NCBI GenBank assembly: GCA_006218025.1
Contig: VBWA01000003.1
Location: 39,722 to 103,721, forward strand
Length of the DNA: 64,000 nucleotides
Source: Rhodocyclaceae bacterium
GTDB taxonomy: Bacteria > Pseudomonadota > Gammaproteobacteria > Burkholderiales > Rhodocyclaceae
Direction: 5' to 3'
Shown here: positions 1-8,367 of the stretch, piece by piece
How positions within the stretch are numbered: the stretch's first letter is position 1
How the letters are laid out: each line of letters opens with the position of its first letter
The notes under the pieces: model-generated
The model's database searches: none
What the model saw: only the letters and a program-made list of their open reading frames with translations
Told to the model about the DNA's origin: nothing
Made by a program: the position numbers and the translations under genes

Positions 1-638
1 TGCTCATAATCGCCGACAGCCGCAACCGGGCAGCGCAGCAGCACTTCGCGAGCCAGACGCCGGGCGCTTCGACGGTCGAGGCCGTCGACCTGCAAGACCT
101 CATTGCCTTCGCCAACGGCTTCTATGTGGGCTCGGCTGATGCTTTGGGGCAATTGCTGGCACTCGCTCAGAGCGTCATGAACAATGTGGGCGTGCCGGAA
201 CTGACGCGGCGCTTGGAGTCGCTACAACGGGGCACCGCGAGGAATCCGCCGAACGAGGCGGAGAGCCGTGCGCTGGCTTTCCTACGCGCGCCATCTCTCT
301 CCGCAGCCGCCGCATTGTTGTCGGAGCTACGTGCATTGCCGAACGTGCGTGTGTATCGGCCGGCCATTCTCTACGGCGTACTCAAAGCGCTCCGGGATGC
401 CTCGGCGGGCACCGTCCCACTGTCGGAAGCGGCCATGCGTGTGCGGGAAGAGAATCGGCTGCAGGGACGCCCGCTCCCCAAACGTGCGGTAGGAAGCACG
501 TTGCTGCTTAAGGGATTGGAAGCCGAGGTGGCGGTGCTACTGAATACAGAGGGGATGAGCGCACAGCACCTATATGTGGCTATGACAAGGGGCTCGATGA
601 AGCTCGTCGTGTGTAGCGCGAATCCATCTGTTGGCTAA
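1..638 (+). CDS. UvrD/REP-type helicase, C-terminal fragment (5' end outside window)
   Basis: The reading frame is open from the first bases of the window and ends with TAA at 636-638, so only about 211 C-terminal residues are present. The last 60 residues resemble the end of helicase domain 2 in UvrD-like superfamily 1 helicases: a 'TLLLKGLEAEVAVLL' stretch (motif V region), then 'AQHLYVAMTRGSMKLVVCS' (motif VI, Y-V-A-x-T-R-G). The ATP-binding motifs would lie upstream of the window. Such helicases act in repair and also appear in defence gene pairs with OLD-family nucleases; nothing visible here decides between these. The family call rests on the motif V/VI pattern and is fairly safe; the role is not. 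Confidence 0.7.
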   Translation, partial: LIIADSRNRAAQQHFASQTPGASTVEAVDLQDLIAFANGFYVGSADALGQLLALAQSVMNNVGVPELTRRLESLQRGTARNPPNEAESRALAFLRAPSLSAAAALLSELRALPNVRVYRPAILYGVLKALRDASAGTVPLSEAAMRVREENRLQGRPLPKRAVGSTLLLKGLEAEVAVLLNTEGMSAQHLYVAMTRGSMKLVVCSANPSVG

Positions 639-1087
639 CCAAACCCCGGGACGCAGTTGACCGGGAAGCGCTTTCGAGCGGCCGCTTTGGCCGATACGTT
701 GAGTTCGAAGGATCGTTGACCTGCCGCTCGACCGCGCAGAGCACCTTGCGGCAAGTGTCCTCCGCATTGCCGCCGCTCATTTTGTGTCGTTTGAACGACC
801 GCTATGGCCGAAGGACACGTATCCGCTGAATGAATCCCACCGGCAGCAATACTCCACATATCTGACCATCCCAGCAACGAAGCCTGAGCGGCAGCAGTGG
901 ATCGAGTGCCGACTACCAGAGGCTCGGCTCAGTTCGCCCCCATCTGAAATCCAGCACAAGAAATCGACGCCGAATAGCTGCAATTGCTGTTACGGCTTCA
1001 GGAGGCACGCTCATTGGAAGGTCTTCGTCGGCTTGGCGGTTATCACCCGACAATCGAACAAAACAACCCCTCTCCGGAGGAGCTTCA
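639..1087. other. No convincing gene
   Basis: This 449-base stretch follows the helicase stop. Open frames on both strands are short and overlapping, have no good ribosome binding site, and match no family I recognise. It reads as decayed or spacer sequence. I saw no transposase remnant, RNA gene or strong hairpin. Confidence 0.5.
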
Positions 1088-1315
1088 CTACTTCTTGCTT
1101 AGCGCCTTCCGGACATTCTTCAGATCCTGTTCACTGATATTGCCAGCGTCGCAAAGCCACATCAGCGTCTTGAGCGGTTTTGGGATATTCCTTCCGCTTT
1201 CATACCTCGATCCGCCCGACTGGGTTACGCCAAATCGAGACCAGAATTCAGATTGATTTAGACCGGACGCGCGGCGAGCTGCCGCCACGTCAGCGAGAAG
1301 TTTGGATTTCTTCAT
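1088..1315 (-). CDS. Small XRE-type HTH regulator (paralogue of the 21.7-kb one)
   Basis: A 75-residue protein that is essentially one Cro/C1-type helix-turn-helix domain. The core 'LNQSEFWSRFGVTQSGGSRY' contains the recognition helix and is followed by 'ESGRNIPKPL'. The same 19-residue stretch VTQSGGSRYESGRNIPKPL occurs in the XRE protein at 21682-21900, so the two are paralogues likely to bind related sites. It lies 89 bases downstream of the HU gene on the same strand, possibly co-transcribed. A loose relative of the palindrome upstream of the paralogue lies at 1334-1349. The ribosome binding site is weak. DNA binding is well supported; the targets are unknown. Confidence 0.75.
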   Translation of the reverse strand: MKKSKLLADVAAARRASGLNQSEFWSRFGVTQSGGSRYESGRNIPKPLKTLMWLCDAGNISEQDLKNVRKALSKK

Positions 1316-1404
1316 ACACGCCGCCGTATTGATCCCAACATTTATTGAGTAGGCACCGATACAAGATGCACCGGCGCCGCATCGCTCTGGAAGGCAGCAA
1401 CAAA

Positions 1405-1701
1405 CTACTTTTTCTTCGTCGCTTTCTTTCCAGCCACGGCAGCCTTGAAACCCGCACCCGCTGTGAAACGAGGCACCGTGGTAGCCGCAATCTTGAGTTC
1501 CTTACCTGTCTGCGGATTGCGTCCTGTACGGGCAGCACGCTTTGAAGACTTGAAGGTGCCGAATCCAATAAAGGTGGCGGTATCGCCCTTGGATACCGCT
1601 GTGACGATGGCAGCAATGACTGCATCCAGCGCACTCCCGGCAGCCGCCTTGGACAGGTTCGCTTCCTTGGCGACGATTTCGATAAGCTCAGATTTATTCA
1701 T
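1405..1701 (-). CDS. hup: HU-family DNA-binding protein
   Basis: A 98-residue HU/IHF-fold protein that bends and compacts DNA as a dimer. It starts 'MNKSELIEIVAKEANLSKAA' (dimerisation helices), continues with 'GFGTFKSSKRAARTGRNPQTG' near residues 47-66 (the conserved G-F-G-x-F and the DNA-binding arm R-x-x-R-N-P-x-T-G), and ends in a short Lys-rich tail. I chose the ATG at 1701 because an open upstream extension lacks HU similarity and GGAG sits 6 bases before this ATG. Mobile elements often carry their own HU-like protein to support replication, recombination or silencing. The family call is secure; whether this copy is element-specific is inference. Confidence 0.93.
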   Translation of the reverse strand: MNKSELIEIVAKEANLSKAAAGSALDAVIAAIVTAVSKGDTATFIGFGTFKSSKRAARTGRNPQTGKELKIAATTVPRFTAGAGFKAAVAGKKATKKK

Positions 1702-1823
1702 GGGATCTCCGTGATCAGGTTTTGGAAAAAAGGATAGTACCGCCGAACAATCCCCATCGATGCATGGAACATGAATGCCGGTTGCAAATCCATGGAATTC
1801 CTTGTTCAGCATCAGCAGGACTA

Positions 1824-2027
1824 CTACTTTGATATGCGCGCATTGAGCAGTGCCTTGATTCGGAAAAGCTCCCAGAAAGCCGGATGCATCTTTCGATCCC
1901 CAGCCTCCCATTGCTGCCATGCTCGGCACGTTGAATAAACCAGTAAAGCCGCTTGCGCTTGAGATACTCCAAGTAGTATTCGGGCCGCTCGAATCTCAGT
2001 GGGTGTGGGATATCCAGTAGCAGCCAT
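1824..2027 (-). CDS. Very small HTH protein of mobile-element type
   Basis: A 67-residue protein with an HTH-like segment 'PTEIRAARILLGVSQAQAAL' and then 'CRAWQQWEAGDRKMHPAFWE', the W-x-x-W-E-x-G-x-R-x-M pattern seen in small phage and plasmid regulators related to XRE. The ATG at 2027 is chosen because upstream sequence in frame shows no domain and crosses the inverted repeat at 2052-2084. That repeat lies 25 bases upstream of the start and is a natural autoregulatory operator. The protein may control both this gene and the divergent membrane-protein gene. Regulatory role by family; target inferred. Confidence 0.6.
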   Translation of the reverse strand: MAATGYPTPTEIRAARILLGVSQAQAALLVYSTCRAWQQWEAGDRKMHPAFWELFRIKALLNARISK

Positions 2028-2051
2028 CGTAGCAATCAGGATTGATAATGC

Positions 2052-2084
2052 TTTTACTATACGCGCATTGCGCGTATAGTAAAA
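2052..2084. promoter_or_regulatory. Perfect 15-bp-arm inverted repeat, probable operator
   Basis: The left arm TTTTACTATACGCGC (2052-2066) is separated by ATT from the exact reverse complement (2070-2084). It sits between the small HTH gene (start 2027, minus) and the membrane-protein gene (start 2090, plus), where a dimeric repressor could control both promoters. No U-tract follows the stem in either direction, so a terminator is unlikely. Confidence 0.7.
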
Positions 2085-2089
2085 ACGAG

Positions 2090-2533
2090 ATGGATGACTT
2101 GCCGGAGTACCCAATGGAGCGAATGGTTCTTGCATCTGTACTGCTGGTCGTACCAGGGATGACCCTGATCTATCTGGCTGCCCGATTGATGGCTGTCGCC
2201 GTAAATCTGTTTCGAACGGGGCATGTCGTCGAGTCGCTTCTGCTCGTCGTTGCTGCGCTTGTGGCCGCAACGTTGGTAGCGATGTTCGGCAACGAAAAGT
2301 CCATCCTGGTCGCCGCCCTGCTCTCCTGGGTTTTTCTGGCAGCTACATTCATTCGCTTTGTACTGCGCAATGGTGAGAATGATCCCAGGCAGCAATCGTA
2401 TTTCTCTGATCCACCACATGATCAGGATCCGAACTCACTGAACTTCTCTGGCGTGGGTCCCGGTTTCCAGGGCTTTGGCATGTATGCTCATGGTGTTCGA
2501 GTTGGTAACGAACCGATCGAAGACGACAAGTAA
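2090..2533 (+). CDS. Small inner-membrane protein, candidate entry-exclusion protein
   Basis: A 147-residue protein with two or three hydrophobic helices (about residues 12-32, 45-65 and 67-86) and a polar, Gly-rich C-terminal tail of about 55 residues. ATG 2090 is preferred over an in-frame ATG at 2042 because the latter lies inside the palindromic operator; a later ATG at 2114 is possible. It converges with traG, leaving 22 bases between stops. In SXT/R391-type ICEs the exclusion gene eex, whose product is a small inner-membrane protein recognised by TraG, lies next to traG. Position, size and topology suggest the same role, but the opposite strand and lack of recognisable similarity make this a hypothesis. 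Membrane location is the firm part. Confidence 0.6.
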   Translation: MDDLPEYPMERMVLASVLLVVPGMTLIYLAARLMAVAVNLFRTGHVVESLLLVVAALVAATLVAMFGNEKSILVAALLSWVFLAATFIRFVLRNGENDPRQQSYFSDPPHDQDPNSLNFSGVGPGFQGFGMYAHGVRVGNEPIEDDK

Positions 2534-2555
2534 CTTGACAACTAACGTGTTCGGA

Positions 2556-5500
2556 TCATTTTCTCGTGGAGGGTGAGTCACTCGGAGAAAAGATGTCCAG
2601 CGCCCTACCCGCCTGATCGGCAACCCAACCGGCGCCCTCGGATGCCTTTCCCTCTGCCTGTCGAACCGACTGCATGGCCTTGGCTTCAAGCCATGCCATG
2701 TCGCCCTGGTTTGGTTGAGTCCCTGTTCGATTGTTGAGGGCGATGGTCGCCAGGCCTTTGGCGAGCTCGGGATCCTTCTGGGCGGCCTCGCGCAATTTTC
2801 CGGCGTACTCCTGAACACTGGCGGATCCCGCGCCGAATCCGTAGGCATTCAGGAGTACGGTTCCCGTCCCCTTTTGCCGATCCTGATACAACTGGTTTGC
2901 CATCATCGTGATGCCGCTCTCAAGCAGGACCTGCGATTCCTTCTGCCTGGTCAGCTCACTCGCAGAATTCAGCGTTTCCGCATAGTGCTTCGCGGCGGGT
3001 GACAGGTCCGGCTGCGATTTTGGATGGGCGTGTTGCTGGCGCTGGACCTCTTTGCTGTTCGCACTGTTCTCGGCTGCGACCTGGGCTTTCCCCTTTTCAT
3101 CGAGCCGAGCAAGATTCGTCTCGCCGCCCTGCCGAACATCCTGCGGCGACGCCGGGGTTTGCACGCCTTCGGAGGCGAGCCGCGTCTTCGCTATCCGGTC
3201 TCGGGTTTCGAGGGCGACATCTTCCCGAAAACCCTGGTTCTGATTCCACTCACGCTGAAACCGGGACAGGCGTTCCGGCGTGACCTCAGCCCCCTTCCCG
3301 AACAGCATCTCGAAGCCGGACTTTGCCATGACGAGCGTTTCATCCACCGAAACACTCGAGCGGTTCTCGTTGCCCGCCTGGCGTCGGCTTCCGGCCTCCT
3401 GTTGCTCCGTCAGGGAAGCGAGTTCCTTGCTGTCGTAGGTCCTGGCCTTGTCCAGCGTCGATGCGGCGCGTTCAGCAGCCTGCTTCACGCTCTGATCGGA
3501 AGTACCGCCGGCAACTCGCAGCAACCCACGTCTGGCCACATCCGCCGCGTGTCGCAGTTCATCCTGTGTGGCCGTCCTGATCGTCTGATCGGCGGATTCA
3601 TCGTAGCGCTGACCGGTTTTCACAGCACCGGCGACTCGTGCTGAAATACCGGAGGCCTTTTCGGCGAGCGCCATGACAAGCCGCCCTGCCCGACCCGGCT
3701 CCTTGGGCGGCTGGCCTTCCTGGGGTTTGCCTTGAGCGCCGCTGCCACCGGCGGTGAGCGCGGAATCAACGGATACACCCTCCTGATTGGTCAGCCCCTT
3801 CTTGCCGGAATAATCCCTCCCGGTGGTGACCACGTTACCCGTGCCAGTAGTTACCCCAGCGCTGGTATCCCCACCCATTTCGGTAGTCAACGCACTGGAC
3901 AATTGACGTTGAAATGTGGCGCTTTGATCCCGGGTGAGTTTCGCAGTCTGGGTTTCCCCTACCGATGCGGCACGCCCCGACGAGGCCTGGGTGCCTTCAC
4001 CGGAGTAGCTGACGTCGGAGGCCGTGCGTCCGATGCCCGATTGTGCGACCGCCCCCATGAGCGATGACCCTGCCGCTGACACGTTGGTGACCTCGTCGAT
4101 CGTAAATCGGCCATCACGATTCCTGTCGAACCCGGTCATCGTCATGTTGCCGCTCTTTACGGTCACGGCATCCCCCGTGCGCTCCATCGAGCCAAAGCTG
4201 TCCGCCGAGGCCATTTTGCCCGCGCCTGCCGCGAGCGAGGGCTGGGTGGAATGCTGCAAGGCGGAGTAATTGCCGTGCTGAACATTGCCAAGCGAGGCAT
4301 TCCCCATGTTCATGTTGCCCTGCGCCAGGGCGGCGGCAGCCTTTTCTGCATCACGTGGCGCGAAGGATGCGCCGACCGATCTCAGCCCGGCATCGCCCCA
4401 CTTGATGAGTGCTGCGGCAATCGCCGGAATCGACAACACCAGCATTCCGGCAATGGCCTGATCGCTGACCACGGAGTTGTTGAGATAGCTGTAGGACTCC
4501 AGAGACATCCCCCCGCCATTGGTCGCGCTGGTCAGTGCCTTTTGCGCCTGTACATTCATGAGAAAATTCATGATCGCGTAGAGCGGTGGCCACAACTGGA
4601 TCCAGAGCAGGCTGCCGGCGTACATCTTGAGCACCGATCCACCATGGTGACCGGCAACGAGCGTCAGCAACAGAATGATCGGGAAGACGGCGTATTGAAC
4701 CAGCTCGATGGCGTTTCGGGCTTTGGGCATGGTGCCCTCGGCCAGCTTTGCCATCGCCTTGTAGGCGTCACCGGTCTGGCGCACGGCCTGCGCCTGTGCC
4801 AGATTGGTCGCAGCACTTGCCGCGTCTCCGATCTGTGCCGGAATCGTGTATTGGGCGTCAATCACGGCGTTTGAGACGATGGACTGCTTGATGGTATCGG
4901 TCGCCGTCGCCGATAGCCCGAGAAGATAATTGGTGCTCGTCGCGAGCGACCCAGAGATCGCCGTATTGGCCAGGGCGGAGGGCATTCCCGGATACATCCG
5001 ATTGCCCAGCAGGCCCAGTTGATTGGCTGCCTCGGCGTTCAGCTGGATGGTGAGCGTCGTATAGGCGGCCGTACATCCCACCGTTTGCATGATGGTCGGA
5101 TCCGCCGTGTCCCGGAGGGTCACCAGCCGGGATGGATTGGTCAAGCCGTTGAGCGTGCCCCAGATGTCGTTCGTCTTCATGAGGTCGTTCATACGGATAT
5201 AGCCCGAGGCCAGCTCTGGCGTGATGCACTCGCGGTAAAACTCGTAGAAATTGCTGGTCAGAATCGGCTGGCCGCTTTTGATGGCCAGTCGCTCCTGAAG
5301 AACCCGATGCCCGAACAGTGTTCCGCTGGTACGAAACTGCAAGTCGCCGGGAAGCGCAAAGACGGTCTCGAATGACCCGGTCAGCCAGTCGCCAATCTTG
5401 CTGGTCGAATGCGCGAAGGCAGCCAGACCAATCGGGACATTGGCCACCACCTGGGCGGGCGTTGTTCCCGTGCGATCGACGACGATGACGTTGGTCTTCG

Positions 5501-5726
5501 GGACCAGCAGCATGCCGTTGAAGAGCGCCAGCATGATGACCCACTTCCAGAAGTCCTCCATGCGCCCCTTGCCGGCGAGGACGACCAGCGCCAGCGAGAG
5601 AATGCCGACCAGCGCCAGGGTGCGCAGGAGACCCAGGTAGTCGCCGCTCCCCATGAGGGCGGCGACAGCGTTGAACGTGGCCGTCAGTTCCTCGATATTC
5701 CAGTAGGCATAGACCTCGAAATTCAT
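2556..5726 (-). CDS. traG: Conjugative transfer protein TraG (F-type)
   Basis: A 1056-residue protein opening 'MNFEVYAYWNIEELTATFNA' with several hydrophobic segments in the first 110 residues and more between about 340 and 450, as in the TraG N-terminal domain of F-type systems. This domain acts in pilus assembly and mating-pair stabilisation. The C-terminal half (from about 460) is hydrophilic, rich in Ala, Gln, Ser and Gly, and likely extends into the periplasm, where F TraG contacts TraN and the exclusion system. It is the last gene of the tra operon, 26 bases downstream of traH. The length is somewhat above that of F TraG. Order traF-traH-traG is standard for MPF_F. Confidence 0.92.
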   Translation of the reverse strand: MNFEVYAYWNIEELTATFNAVAALMGSGDYLGLLRTLALVGILSLALVVLAGKGRMEDFWKWVIMLALFNGMLLVPKTNVIVVDRTGTTPAQVVANVPIGLAAFAHSTSKIGDWLTGSFETVFALPGDLQFRTSGTLFGHRVLQERLAIKSGQPILTSNFYEFYRECITPELASGYIRMNDLMKTNDIWGTLNGLTNPSRLVTLRDTADPTIMQTVGCTAAYTTLTIQLNAEAANQLGLLGNRMYPGMPSALANTAISGSLATSTNYLLGLSATATDTIKQSIVSNAVIDAQYTIPAQIGDAASAATNLAQAQAVRQTGDAYKAMAKLAEGTMPKARNAIELVQYAVFPIILLLTLVAGHHGGSVLKMYAGSLLWIQLWPPLYAIMNFLMNVQAQKALTSATNGGGMSLESYSYLNNSVVSDQAIAGMLVLSIPAIAAALIKWGDAGLRSVGASFAPRDAEKAAAALAQGNMNMGNASLGNVQHGNYSALQHSTQPSLAAGAGKMASADSFGSMERTGDAVTVKSGNMTMTGFDRNRDGRFTIDEVTNVSAAGSSLMGAVAQSGIGRTASDVSYSGEGTQASSGRAASVGETQTAKLTRDQSATFQRQLSSALTTEMGGDTSAGVTTGTGNVVTTGRDYSGKKGLTNQEGVSVDSALTAGGSGAQGKPQEGQPPKEPGRAGRLVMALAEKASGISARVAGAVKTGQRYDESADQTIRTATQDELRHAADVARRGLLRVAGGTSDQSVKQAAERAASTLDKARTYDSKELASLTEQQEAGSRRQAGNENRSSVSVDETLVMAKSGFEMLFGKGAEVTPERLSRFQREWNQNQGFREDVALETRDRIAKTRLASEGVQTPASPQDVRQGGETNLARLDEKGKAQVAAENSANSKEVQRQQHAHPKSQPDLSPAAKHYAETLNSASELTRQKESQVLLESGITMMANQLYQDRQKGTGTVLLNAYGFGAGSASVQEYAGKLREAAQKDPELAKGLATIALNNRTGTQPNQGDMAWLEAKAMQSVRQAEGKASEGAGWVADQAGRALDIFSPSDSPSTRK

Positions 5727-5752
5727 CGGTGTGAGCGCGTCGTTCTATCGGC

Positions 5753-7174
5753 CTATCGATTGAACGCCATCATCGACTGAAAGACGTTGGTCGGCAGCCC
5801 GGCTTTCAGTGACTGATCGAGCCACTGGATGCTGCGCTGCATCTGGGCCACCTGCACCCCCTTCTGATATTCGGCGACCAGCATTTCGCGACCTTCCTGC
5901 TCGATCTCGGTGACCCGCATCAGAATCGACTTCGCGGCTTCCGCCACGTCCGCGTTCCCCTTGCCCATCTCGTTCTGGATCGCTTCCCTCAGCGTCTTGG
6001 CCAGGTTGGTGAAATAGGAGTGGGCAATATCGACGGCCACGAGCTGGGTATGGTTTTCCACAACGAAGTCACCGCCGGGCATGTTGGCGGCGAGCGACAG
6101 CATCTTCCAAACCGGCAGGCTGGACGCTCCGATCAGGGCGACATCCAGGGTGCCTTGCCCGCCCGCGCTGCGTGACTCCACCTTCTGTTTCATCGCGACG
6201 ATCTTGTCGCGAACGAACTTGGCGAACGAACTCGCCGTTATGCCGTCTTCGACGTACGAAGGATTCCTGCATTCCGCGTAGTCATCGCAGATTAGTCCGG
6301 ATAGCGTCGCCGTCGCCGCGGAGCCATCACCCACAAATTGCCTGAAGGTGATCTTTGCGCCAGGCTTGTACAACCACTTCGCCTTTTGGTCCGCGCTCGA
6401 ACCCGATTCGTCGTCACCGGGCGGAACGATGATGATCGTTCCTGTCATGCTCATCATCAGTTGCCGGGTTTCGCTATCCACTCCATTGACGCGAAGCAGT
6501 GCCCGCCACACGACGTTGCCGGGATCGAAGGTTTCCCTGTTGCGAGAGTCGGCACTGATGGCGGCCTGGCGCGTCTGCCTGGCCTTTGAGCGGTCCTTCC
6601 AGGCATCCCAGGACTCGAACACATCGGAATACAGATTCAATGACGCGCCGGCGACCTTGCCCTCTTTCTCCTGCGTCTTGTCGGTCAGCGTGCTGCCGAT
6701 CGCGGCGACCACGCCTTCGGCCGCCTGGCAGGAATTGATATTGAGGTTGTTCACCTTGGAGATCTGATCCTGAAGGTACTGGATCAGATCGGCCAGATCG
6801 GGCGAGATCGACTTGACGGCCATCATGAAGGCATAGCCGACGGCATTGTTGGCGATGTTGCGCATCAGGGCCGTCAGTTGCTCCTTGTTGATGAAGGAGA
6901 AGGAGCCGGCAAACAGGTCGATCCCGCCACACCCCGCCTTGAAGGCTGGAGGGGCTACGGTGGCAAGCTGATAATTCTTGACGGGGGTGCGCATGTACAG
7001 GCTGCCTCCCGAGTACAGATTCATGGTCTGTCCCTGGTAGGCCGCCACACCGGTCACGTTGCCGTAGGCGCCGATGTCGTTGAACCATGTCTGCATGCTG
7101 GATTGCACGCTGGCCTGTACCGTCAAAGGTATCGTCAGTGCCAAGATTGCGGCGATTATGCGTTTTCTGAGCAT
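5753..7174 (-). CDS. traH: Conjugal transfer pilus assembly protein TraH
   Basis: A 473-residue exported protein. The N-terminus 'MLRKRIIAAILALTIPLTVQ' is a signal peptide, and 'GGIDLFAGSFSFINKEQL' near residues 80-105 is the signature F-type TraH segment. TraH acts in the periplasm in pilus assembly and mating-pair stabilisation with TraF, TraG and others. An in-frame GTG at 7180 lies two codons upstream; I prefer ATG 7174, which has a GAGGGGG ribosome-binding sequence in front. The gene starts just after the traF stop, consistent with coupled translation. Confidence 0.93.
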   Translation of the reverse strand: MLRKRIIAAILALTIPLTVQASVQSSMQTWFNDIGAYGNVTGVAAYQGQTMNLYSGGSLYMRTPVKNYQLATVAPPAFKAGCGGIDLFAGSFSFINKEQLTALMRNIANNAVGYAFMMAVKSISPDLADLIQYLQDQISKVNNLNINSCQAAEGVVAAIGSTLTDKTQEKEGKVAGASLNLYSDVFESWDAWKDRSKARQTRQAAISADSRNRETFDPGNVVWRALLRVNGVDSETRQLMMSMTGTIIIVPPGDDESGSSADQKAKWLYKPGAKITFRQFVGDGSAATATLSGLICDDYAECRNPSYVEDGITASSFAKFVRDKIVAMKQKVESRSAGGQGTLDVALIGASSLPVWKMLSLAANMPGGDFVVENHTQLVAVDIAHSYFTNLAKTLREAIQNEMGKGNADVAEAAKSILMRVTEIEQEGREMLVAEYQKGVQVAQMQRSIQWLDQSLKAGLPTNVFQSMMAFNR

Positions 7175-7184
7175 GGGCACCCCC

Positions 7185-7982
7185 TCAATACAACTCGCCT
7201 GGCCGGGTCTGGGTCAGGATATAAATTCGCTCGACGATGTCCTGCACGGACAGCACGCCTGAACCCAGCGGAATCAGGCGATGATCCTTGATGTTGCCGA
7301 GCGCAACGTAGGGAACCTGTTTGACATCGAGCACCCTGGCCATGCCGTTATCCCGCGCCGGGCTCGGGAAGTCAGGCAAGACGCCTCCATCCAGACTGAT
7401 TGGAAATACGGTGATGCCGTAGGTGTCTGCCAGCAATTTGAGGGCCGGAGCCATTCGGTGGCAGTACGGACAATCCGACCGAAACACGAAGAACACGCCC
7501 CATTCCCTGGCGATCTCCTTCATGGAGGCGCGTTCCTTTTGCGTCCGCTCCACGTCTCTGACCTGGATGGCCGCGTTATTGACGGGATTGCGCAGCTGGT
7601 AATTGAGGTCCGGGTTCGCCCAGATGACGCGCCGCCAGACATCCGAGAACACCGACGCCCGATCCATCAGGGCTTCCTGCGCCGTAATGTAGGCCTTGAG
7701 GTTTTCCGGAGAAGGCTGCATCAGGGCCAGTGCCCGTTTGGCTTCCAGCGCCTTGCGCAGGCGCTCAAGCTCCTCAAGCGCGACTTCTTCCCTGGTTTTG
7801 GCCTTTGCACCAAGTTTTGTCGGGTCGGGTGCTAGCTCTGGCTCAACATCGCAATACCAGTGGAACTTGGCCTCCTCACAGGCCCAGATCGACGGATAGT
7901 CGATGCCACCGCTGATCACGGTGGCCCACGAAGAACTCACCAGAAGGCATCCAGTCATCATGGCCAGCCATTCCTTGCGCAT
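7185..7982 (-). CDS. traF: Conjugative transfer protein TraF, thioredoxin-like with CxxC
   Basis: A 265-residue periplasmic protein. A signal peptide ('MRKEWLAMMTGCLLVSSSWA') precedes 'WACEEAKFHWYCD', a Glu/Lys-rich helical stretch, and a thioredoxin-like C-terminal domain with 'FRSDCPYCHRMAPALKLL', an intact Cys-Pro-Tyr-Cys redox motif. F-plasmid TraF has lost this pair, whereas the gonococcal island protein keeps it, so this TraF probably works with DsbC in disulphide handling of Tra proteins. The start at 7982 is chosen because the signal peptide begins there and the trbI stop lies only 10 bases upstream. The genes usually found between trbI and traF (traW, traU, trbC, traN) are missing at this junction. 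Confidence 0.9.
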   Translation of the reverse strand: MRKEWLAMMTGCLLVSSSWATVISGGIDYPSIWACEEAKFHWYCDVEPELAPDPTKLGAKAKTREEVALEELERLRKALEAKRALALMQPSPENLKAYITAQEALMDRASVFSDVWRRVIWANPDLNYQLRNPVNNAAIQVRDVERTQKERASMKEIAREWGVFFVFRSDCPYCHRMAPALKLLADTYGITVFPISLDGGVLPDFPSPARDNGMARVLDVKQVPYVALGNIKDHRLIPLGSGVLSVQDIVERIYILTQTRPGELY

Positions 7983-7992
7983 CTGCACGGAC

Positions 7993-8367
7993 CTAGTTCT
8001 GGCCCAGAATCTGTCGAATCCGATCCGTGGCATCGGGAATTCCCGATTCACCGGTATCCGGCAGGCGGACAATGGCGGCCGTGTTCAGGACCGCACATTG
8101 GCATTCCCGTGCAGCACTGCTCAAGGCCTCATCAACACGCGTGCCGTAGTCTGTCGCCGCCTTGAAAATCGCCTTTTGTTCTTCCTCGCTCATGCCCGGC
8201 TTGAGCCGCGCACTGAGCGCCTTCTTCTGTTCTTCGTAGAGACTGCCGACATCGACCCGCACCATGCGTGGAGCGGGATGCGAACGAACCCACATCAGTC
8301 CGATGGCACACGACACCAGAACGGACAGGAAACCCGTGACGAGCAATCGGACAAGGCTGAGATTCAT
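7993..8367 (-). CDS. trbI: F-type TrbI-like conjugation protein
   Basis: A 124-residue protein with one N-terminal membrane helix (about residues 6-26) and a periplasmic domain. The pattern 'DVGSLYEEQKKALSARL' followed by a helical region and 'CAVLNTAAIV...GIPDATDRIR' matches F-type TrbI, an accessory inner-membrane protein affecting pilus outgrowth and retraction. The start ATG overlaps the traC stop (ATGA, 8364-8367). Its place directly after traC matches the gonococcal genetic island and F. The protein is short and the call rests on pattern and position. Confidence 0.75.
   Translation of the reverse strand: MNLSLVRLLVTGFLSVLVSCAIGLMWVRSHPAPRMVRVDVGSLYEEQKKALSARLKPGMSEEEQKAIFKAATDYGTRVDEALSSAARECQCAVLNTAAIVRLPDTGESGIPDATDRIRQILGQN

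Noticed and set aside
639..1087. Possible transposase remnant
   Set aside because: None of the six frames shows a DDE or other transposase motif, and no terminal inverted repeats were seen.
2052..2084. Perfect stem-loop considered as a transcription terminator
   Set aside because: No run of T follows the stem in either direction, and it sits in front of two divergent starts, so an operator fits better.
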